Below the pieces are notes generated by a model that made no database searches, was not told where the DNA came from, and saw only the letters and a list, made by a program, of their open reading frames with translations. DNA of 64,000 nucleotides from Chloracidobacterium sp. (GTDB taxonomy: Bacteria; Acidobacteriota; Blastocatellia; Pyrinomonadales; Pyrinomonadaceae), in assembly GCA_016716365.1 (NCBI GenBank), contig JADJWM010000006.1, positions 124,001 to 188,000 of the forward strand. The letters run 5' to 3'. A program made the translations under genes and the position numbers. Below are positions 59,120 to 64,000 of the stretch, one piece after another. The stretch's first letter is position 1. Each line of letters begins with the position of its first letter.

Positions 59120-60169
59120 TTACTCCCGCAAAACCGCCACACACGCCAGGCCTTCCGAAAAATCAGATGCGAATATGAATCGCGGCAATATGAACTGATT
59201 CCCCTGAGGGTCAACGTACCCATACTTTTCTGAGACCGCGTCAAAGACGAATGCCAATCCTTCGTGAAAGTTGCCAACATCAAAGCTTGATGTCTGAAAG
59301 ACCGTTCTGCCCGCTTTATCTATGAAATCAAAATGGGGTAATTCAGTATTATCTGTCGAAACGCTAGCGACGCCCGCAAGACCTTCAGAGAAATTCCGTG
59401 AATTACGGAGAAATTCAAAGTCAATGTCGAATCGGGGCGACAGAAGGAACGTCCCGTCCCTATTTAGGAACCCAAGTAATTCCCTTCCATTTCTTTTCAC
59501 CACAACCCTTGCAGCGTTTTCAGCGAAAGACGATGCATCTTCAAACTGGGGAGCGATTACAAATTTCGATTTTGAATCGATATATCCATATTTTTGTGAC
59601 CTCATTTCCCGAACAGGTAATAGGCCCTCTCGCAGTCCTTGGTTTGGCTCAGGGCCAAGGTGGAGCACGTCGACATCAAAAAGCTTCCGAACTTTCCCAT
59701 TACCGTCTATCAAATAAACTGATGTTGCATCTTGGGCTAACGCGTAAGATTCGGAAAAATCGTAAACTATGTCGAAATCCGTCTCGAATTGAACCTGGCC
59801 CGTTTTATCGATGAACATCCATTTCGAACTTTCGAATATAGGTAGTCTGCCTGGAAGCTTTACCGCTGCCTTACCTTCTGAAAAATCTCTTGCCTCGGCG
59901 AATATCGGTTCGATCACCAACCGACCGGATCGGTCTATGAATCCCCACAAACCGTCCTCGGTCATTACTGCTGCTAGCCCGTCGGCGAATGATCGAGCCG
60001 AATGAAACGAACCGGCGTCGATAGCAACTTTTTGATTTCTGTCAATGAATAAGTACCGCAACATAGATTTCTCACCGAGACCAATCTTGTCGGTGTTAGT
60101 CTTACCGGTAATTCCGTGTGAACAGCCGAGCTGCAATGCACATATCAATATGAGAAGTTTGATCAACAT
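59120..60169 (-). CDS. WG-repeat lipoprotein
   Basis: 349-aa lipoprotein from ATG 60169 (TTG 60178 is less likely). Signal peptide MLIKLLILICALQLGC ends in a lipobox with C16. The mature part has about seven WG-type repeats of the form GFID-x-x-G-x-x-V-I-x-P followed by A-x-x-F-S-E-G-x-A: LWGFIDRSGRLVIEP, KWMFIDKTGQVQFE, VYLIDGNGKVRK, KYGYIDSKSKFVIAP, LGFLNRDGTFLLSP, FDFIDKAGRTVFQ, KYGYVDPQGNQFILP. WG-repeat proteins often accompany RHS loci, in some cases as immunity proteins; here it lies between two RHS fragments. GC content is clearly lower than the core genes. Confidence 0.87.
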   Translation of the reverse strand: MLIKLLILICALQLGCSHGITGKTNTDKIGLGEKSMLRYLFIDRNQKVAIDAGSFHSARSFADGLAAVMTEDGLWGFIDRSGRLVIEPIFAEARDFSEGKAAVKLPGRLPIFESSKWMFIDKTGQVQFETDFDIVYDFSESYALAQDATSVYLIDGNGKVRKLFDVDVLHLGPEPNQGLREGLLPVREMRSQKYGYIDSKSKFVIAPQFEDASSFAENAARVVVKRNGRELLGFLNRDGTFLLSPRFDIDFEFLRNSRNFSEGLAGVASVSTDNTELPHFDFIDKAGRTVFQTSSFDVGNFHEGLAFVFDAVSEKYGYVDPQGNQFILPRFIFASDFSEGLACVAVLRE

Positions 60170-60250
60170 GAGTATCAACCGTAAGCTCCCCTTAAAAGTA
60201 CACAGATCAAAAGTAGACGTTTTCTGACATCATGAAGATGGAGGAGATGG

Positions 60251-60316
60251 ATGAAAAGGTCAAGATTTAATGAGACGCAGATGGTTGCGATATTGAAGGA
60301 AGCTGAGGCTGAGGCG
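60251..60316 (+). mobile_element. Remnant of an IS3-family transposase orfA
   Basis: ATG 60251, with GGAG upstream, encodes KRSRFNETQMVAILKEAEA, the N-terminus of IS3-family OrfA (helix-turn-helix start). It is cut after about 22 codons by the end of the RHS core fragment. No OrfB and no clear terminal inverted repeats are left. Confidence 0.7.
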
Positions 60317-60712
60317 GTCAACGGATCGACCGACGTGAATCTCCCGTGGATGGTGTTGTAGTACCTGGCCTGGGCGAATTCGAGGCCGGATTCCGAGTCC
60401 TTCTCGTAACCCGTGTAGCCTTTCCGAACCTCGCCGCCGCCGCCGTACTCCTCGTTCTCGGTGCGGTGCTCGTCCTGGTGGAGTTCCTCGCCGAACCCCG
60501 AATAGTCCTTACGGCTCAAGACCGCTCCGTCCCGGCCCGTAACCACACGCGGGCTGCCGAGATGGTCCTGTGTCAAATAGCTCACCTGTGCCGTCTCGAC
60601 CGCCTCGATCGTAGTCGAATACTCCGCCACAAGTTTCCCACCGGCATTATAAACGAATACCGTCACCTCAGACCCGGCAATTTTCGTCCCACCCGACTCT
60701 GACGGTTGTGTC
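60302..60712 (-). pseudogene. RHS repeat-associated core fragment
   Basis: Read leftwards the frame contains the RHS core: AGGKLVAEYSTTIEAVETAQVSYLTQDHLGSPRVVTGRDGAVLSRKDYSGFGEEL and GYTGYEKDSESGLEFAQARYYNTIHGRFTSVDPLTAS. These DHLGSPR, GYTG.E.D and ARYY...GRF.S.DP motifs mark the end of the RHS shell, just before the variable toxin domain. Here the frame runs into the IS3 remnant instead of a toxin, so the toxin end is lost. The N-terminal shell is absent. Pseudogene. Confidence 0.85.
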
Positions 60713-61663
60713 TAAGATGCCCGTTCTTGTTCCTTGTTTTCTTGTTCCGTGAATTTTATGGATAGATCCTTTTCTGATCCACAAAAAACACAAAACAGTT
60801 CAAATCCGACGATCGTCCCATTTGGGAGACAATCGAAGTGTCCGCTTCGGGACCGGAACGGGTGTGAGGGGCAATAAATACGGGCCGGAGCGCCAATCTA
60901 ACCTTGTCCGATCCCGCTTGGGACAGGATCACGGATCGAACCAGGTTTCTGAAGAGGCTAAAACACAGGCTCTCGACCAAAGATCGAGTTCAATTTCGAG
61001 CCTCGATCCTGGAAAACCTGCAGATGTCCCGCACGAACTTTCTCTGCGGCCTCCGCGTCGGCTCCTCTATTATCTCAGCGTTGGACGTCTGCCCGTAACT
61101 CCAAATAAACGAGAGACTTACGCAAACATCGCCCAAAAGATCAAAAATAATTCTCTTTCAAGAATGTATTATTGGCGCAACAGACTATAACCTATGATAC
61201 AATAAGGCCGTGGCCCCATTCCGGTGGCTAGCTCTTTGAAAATTTGTAATGAGGAAATGGCGGTGCACCAGTCCCGCATGGGGGCAAATAGCCCGAACCG
61301 CCGCACGATCTGTCCCACGTGAAGATCGCACAGGCAAAATCGTAACCCGCGTCCCCAGACCACTTAAACACCGTTGACACGATGTTTTTATTCAAAAGCC
61401 GTGGGACAACCAATTAAAGCTAAGTGAATAAACAGGTTAGCGTCGATAAACGGCCCGGGACAGCGGAGGGACGTCCCGGGACAAAGACCGTCTCTCGCTG
61501 GGGACAAAGTCGTAAGTGCCTGATTCCAAGAAGCTTTCAGGCCCGGACGGATTCAAACCGTTCTCCCCACTGCGGGACAACGCCCAGGCCCGATCTTTCG
61601 GATCGCGGTTATCTGCGAAGATCGGAACCTTCCTCACACTGGCTTGTTAGCGTGATAGCAGAA
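60713..61663. other. Gene-free stretch with many hairpins and GGGACA motifs
   Basis: About 950 bases between the RHS core fragment and lon. ORFs present are short and not protein-like. Perfect or near-perfect hairpins include GGCGGT...ACCGCC (61259-61300 region), CGATCT...AGATCG just after it, GCCTGA...TTCAGGC (about 61527-61551), ACGGATTCAAACCGT and CCGATCTT...AAGATCGG (near 61594-61627). GGGACA occurs at least five times between 61402 and 61590. It may hold a structured RNA or decayed repeats; I recognise no known RNA family. A TATGAT/TACAAT is present near 61190. Confidence 0.4.
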
Positions 61664-63033
61664 CTAGGCCGGATCGCTGTCAGGGTCTTTTGCCGCGAGC
61701 GGTTCCGAGGCCTTTCGCCCGTTGCCCGGGGCCGCCGTCGGGATCGGTTTGATGCCTTCGGCAGAAGGCTGGGGTTCGAGGGCCGCGGCGATCACGTCGC
61801 TGATGTGCTTGGCCGGGATCACCTCGAGTTCCTTTCTCAGGTCTTCCGGGATCTCTTCGATGTCAGGCTCGTTCTGGGCGGGCAGGATGATCCGCCGGAT
61901 TCCCGCACGGTGCGCCGCCAGGACCTTTTCCTTGACGCCGCCGACCGGGAACACAAGGCCCGAAAGCGTGATCTCACCCGTCATCGCCGTGTCCGAGCGG
62001 ACCTTTCGCCCCGTATAAAGCGAAGCGAGAGCCGACGCCATCGTCACGCCCGCCGACGGGCCGTCTTTCGGGATCGCTCCGGCCGGAACGTGAACGTGGA
62101 CACCGTTTTGCTTGATGGCGTCGGGCTCGATGCCGAGTTCGCCCGCATGCGACCAAAGATAGCTGCGTGCCGCCTGGGCCGATTCCTTCATCACTTCGCC
62201 TAGCTGCCCGGTCAGCGTCAGCCCACTGCCGCCCGGAAGCGCGGTCGCTTCGATGAAGAGCACCTCGCCGCCCATCTCGGTCCACGCCATTCCGGTCGCG
62301 ACGCCCGGAGGCAATTCCTTACGCGCCTCTTCCGGATGGAACCGAGGCGACCCAAGATAGGATTTCACGTCCTCGGCCTTGATCACGAACTTGTCGGCCG
62401 AGCCCTCGGCCACCTTAAGGGCGACCTTCCTGGCAAGATTGCCGATCATCCGCTCAAGCTGTCGGACGCCGGCCTCGCGGGTGTATCGCGTGATGAGCAG
62501 CATCAACGCGTCGTCGGTGATCTCAAGCTGGTCTTCGGTCAGCCCGTTCTCCTTTATCTGCCGGCCGACCTGATACTGCTTGGCAATATTCAGCTTTTCG
62601 TGGTCGCTGTAGCCGGCGAGTTGGATGATCTCCATCCGGTCGCGGAGCGGCATCGGGATCGGCGCAAGCTGGTTCGCCGTCGCGATAAAGAACACCTTCG
62701 ACAGGTCGAACGGAAGGTCTAAATAATTGTCGCGAAACGTGTTGTTCTGGGCCGGGTCGAGTATCTCCAGCAAGGCCGCCGAAGGGTCACCGCGGTAATC
62801 GTTGCCGAGCTTGTCGATCTCGTCGAGCATCATGAGCGGGTTGTTCACGCCGACCCGGCGAAGTGCCTGGATGATCCGGCCCGGCATCGCTCCGATGTAT
62901 GTACGGCGATGGCCGCGTAGCTCGGCCTCATCACGCATGCCGCCAAGGCTTAGCCGCTCGAATTCGCGGCCAAGTGCACGGGCGATCGACCGCCCCAGGG
63001 ATGTTTTTCCGACGCCCGGCGGGCCGACAAAAA
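61664..63033 (-). CDS. lon: Lon protease, C-terminal part after a frameshift
   Basis: ATP-dependent serine protease that degrades misfolded and regulatory proteins. This frame contains the end of the AAA+ module and the protease domain: VGPPGVGKTSLGRS (Walker A, encoded just after the break), LSLGGMRDEAELRGHRRTYIGAMPGRIIQALRRVG, NPLMMLDEIDKLGNDYRGDPSAALLEILDPAQN (Walker B), and the proteolytic site PKDGPSAGVTMASALASL (catalytic Ser) with GEITLSGLVFPVGGVKEKVLAAHRAG (catalytic Lys). The first in-frame ATG is at 62938, but the natural protein is joined to the N-terminal part at 63029-63034. The tail after residue 400 is low-complexity (AAPGNGRKASEPLAAKDPDSD). Confidence 0.9.
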
Positions 63034-64000
63034 AGCAGGATCGGGCTTTTGGAATCCGGCCGCAGTTTTACAACGGCTAGTGATTCGAGGATCCGCTCCT
63101 TGATGTCCTCAAGGCCGTAATGATCTTCGTCGAGGATCTTCCGGGCCTCGTTAAGGTCGAGCTTCTCCTCGCTGGACTTTCGCCACGGGAGCTCGAGCAC
63201 GTATTCCAGATACGTCCGGATCACGTGATAATCGGGCGCCGACTGCGGAAGCTGTTCCATCCGCTTCAGCTCGCGTTCGGCTTCCTTTCGGACGTCGTCT
63301 GGAAGGTCGGCCGTCTCAAGCCGCTCTCGAAGCTGCCCGGCCTCGGCCTTTTCGCCGGTCTCGTCCTCGCCAAGCTCCTTCTGGATGGCCTTCATCTGCT
63401 GCCGGAGGACGTAATCCCGCTGGGATTTGTCCATCTCGGTCTGGGCCTCGGTCGCGATCTTCGACCGGATCTGCATGATCTCGACCTCACGTGCCAGGGC
63501 CGCGTGAGTGAGCGTCAGAAGGTCATCGACGGTATCCGATTCGAGCATCTTCTGCTCGGTATCAACGCCGAGGTCCAGCACCGAAGCCAGAAAATATGCA
63601 AGCTGCACCGGGTCCTGCTGCGACATCACGGCCATCCGGATCTCCGGCGGGATATTGGGCAGCAAGGCAAGCGCCTGCTGGATCATCGTCTGGATATTGC
63701 GTTTGAGGGCCTCGACCTCTTCGTCGTCCTCAGTCGTCAGATCGGGAAGGATCTCGCACTTCGCCCTTAGGAAAGGTTCGTCCTGCAGCCATTCGACCAC
63801 CTTAAAGCGGTCAAGCCCCTGAACGATCAGCTGCATCACCCCCTCGTTGCGCATCATCCGCTTGATGTTCACAAGGGTGCCGACCTGATAAAGATCTTCG
63901 AACTTTGCGTCGTCGCCCGTTACGTTCTCCGTTTTTGTCGTCACGCAGGCGATAAGCTTCTCTTCGGTGGACAGGGCCGCCTCGACAGCCTTCATCGAGC
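62931..64000 (-). CDS. lon: Lon protease, N-terminal part, 5' end outside window
   Basis: Start of the Lon frame, cut by the right window edge (the ATG at 63995 is internal to the LAN domain and not the true start). LAN substrate-binding domain: MKAVEAALSTEEKLIACVTTKTENV...YQVGTLVNIKRMMRNEGVMQLIVQGLDRFKVVEWLQDEPFLRAKCEILPD, then the coiled helical linker IMQIRSKIATEAQTEMDKSQRDYVLRQQMKAIQKELGEDE (a Lon signature). The frame goes wrong after DSKSPILLF, giving CRPAGRRKN and a stop at 62931. At 63029-63034 the plus strand has six A residues; five would give the correct VGPPGVGKTS (Walker A). Confidence 0.9.
   Translation of the reverse strand, partial: SMKAVEAALSTEEKLIACVTTKTENVTGDDAKFEDLYQVGTLVNIKRMMRNEGVMQLIVQGLDRFKVVEWLQDEPFLRAKCEILPDLTTEDDEEVEALKRNIQTMIQQALALLPNIPPEIRMAVMSQQDPVQLAYFLASVLDLGVDTEQKMLESDTVDDLLTLTHAALAREVEIMQIRSKIATEAQTEMDKSQRDYVLRQQMKAIQKELGEDETGEKAEAGQLRERLETADLPDDVRKEAERELKRMEQLPQSAPDYHVIRTYLEYVLELPWRKSSEEKLDLNEARKILDEDHYGLEDIKERILESLAVVKLRPDSKSPILLFCRPAGRRKNIPGAVDRPCTWPRIRAAKPWRHA

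Noticed and set aside
60822..61190. Plus-strand ORF of 122 codons in the gene-free stretch
   Set aside because: Composition is not protein-like, with no ribosome-binding site or motif.
61545..61566. tRNA T-arm look-alike (ACGGATTCAAACCGT)
   Set aside because: The T-loop does not begin with T, no acceptor stem or D-arm can be paired, and there is no CCA end.
61424..62203. Plus-strand ORF of 259 codons overlapping the end of lon
   Set aside because: It lies opposite the Lon protease domain and is arginine-rich shadow sequence.

Overview
This is about 64 kb of a GC-rich (roughly 58-60% by eye) bacterial chromosome. Several features suggest Acidobacteriota, probably class Blastocatellia: a TonB-dependent receptor with an N-terminal carboxypeptidase-regulatory-like domain, a Ser/Thr kinase fused to an ATPase and TPR repeats, a bacillithiol deacetylase (BshB1), a Wzz/Wzc-type tyrosine kinase, and dense families of small palindromic intergenic repeats. 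The assignment is inferred from gene content only; the window has no rRNA and no tRNA that I could find.

Layout. 1-1446 (-): two thioredoxin-fold exported proteins with a 4-base overlap, the second running off the left edge. 1660-4719 (+): kinase/ATPase/TPR regulator. 4743-12447: MgtE-N/CBS protein, lytic transglycosylase, zinc-ribbon/PH protein, rmlB-rmlD and an exopolysaccharide co-polymerase/tyrosine kinase. 12654-16598: a 1314-aa multidomain flavo-iron-sulfur oxidoreductase carrying a palindromic repeat inserted in frame. 16612-18790: membrane proteins, a CPBP protease and a zinc-ribbon protein. 18805-22760: an M28 peptidase next to an accessory-looking patch (GIY-YIG nuclease-like ORF, DUF3883 protein, small acidic ORF, phased GTGTTTCA repeats). 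22819-30100: asparaginase, recN, M14 peptidase, glycogen debranching enzyme, glycosyltransferase. 30354-40781: TonB receptor, PilZ-like protein, secreted protein, VanX-type dipeptidase, YceI, DinB, BaiN-type flavoprotein, J-domain-like coiled-coil protein, bshB1. 40881-49032: MBL hydrolase, lipoproteins, a broken REP-associated tyrosine transposase between inverted REP doublets, a redoxin, lipB, an SMR exporter, an esterase. 49522-57853 (-): a cell-shape cluster reading mreB-mreC-mreD-mrdA(PBP2)-rodA-PBP1a. 57854-61663: a repeat nest, RHS pseudogene fragments, a WG-repeat lipoprotein, an IS3 remnant and a gene-free structured stretch. 61664-64000 (-): lon, entering from the right edge.

How genes work together. 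The mre/PBP/rodA block is a complete elongasome operon; lytic transglycosylase and D-Ala-D-Ala dipeptidase add peptidoglycan turnover. rmlB/rmlD, the Wzc-like kinase and the GT4 enzyme point to rhamnose-containing surface polysaccharide. bshB1, and possibly the DinB-fold protein, suggest bacillithiol chemistry.

The most unusual content lies in the repeats: (i) a perfect inverted pair of REP units inside an open reading frame; (ii) intergenic arrays with an almost exact 7-bp period, made of several different heptamer families, often paired in inverted orientation and overlapping stop codons; (iii) a RAYT-REP locus; (iv) 10-bp-phased repeats. Three genes (lon, mrdA, RAYT) each contain one frameshift. 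Because two of these genes are core genes, sequencing or assembly error must be excluded before any biological reading.
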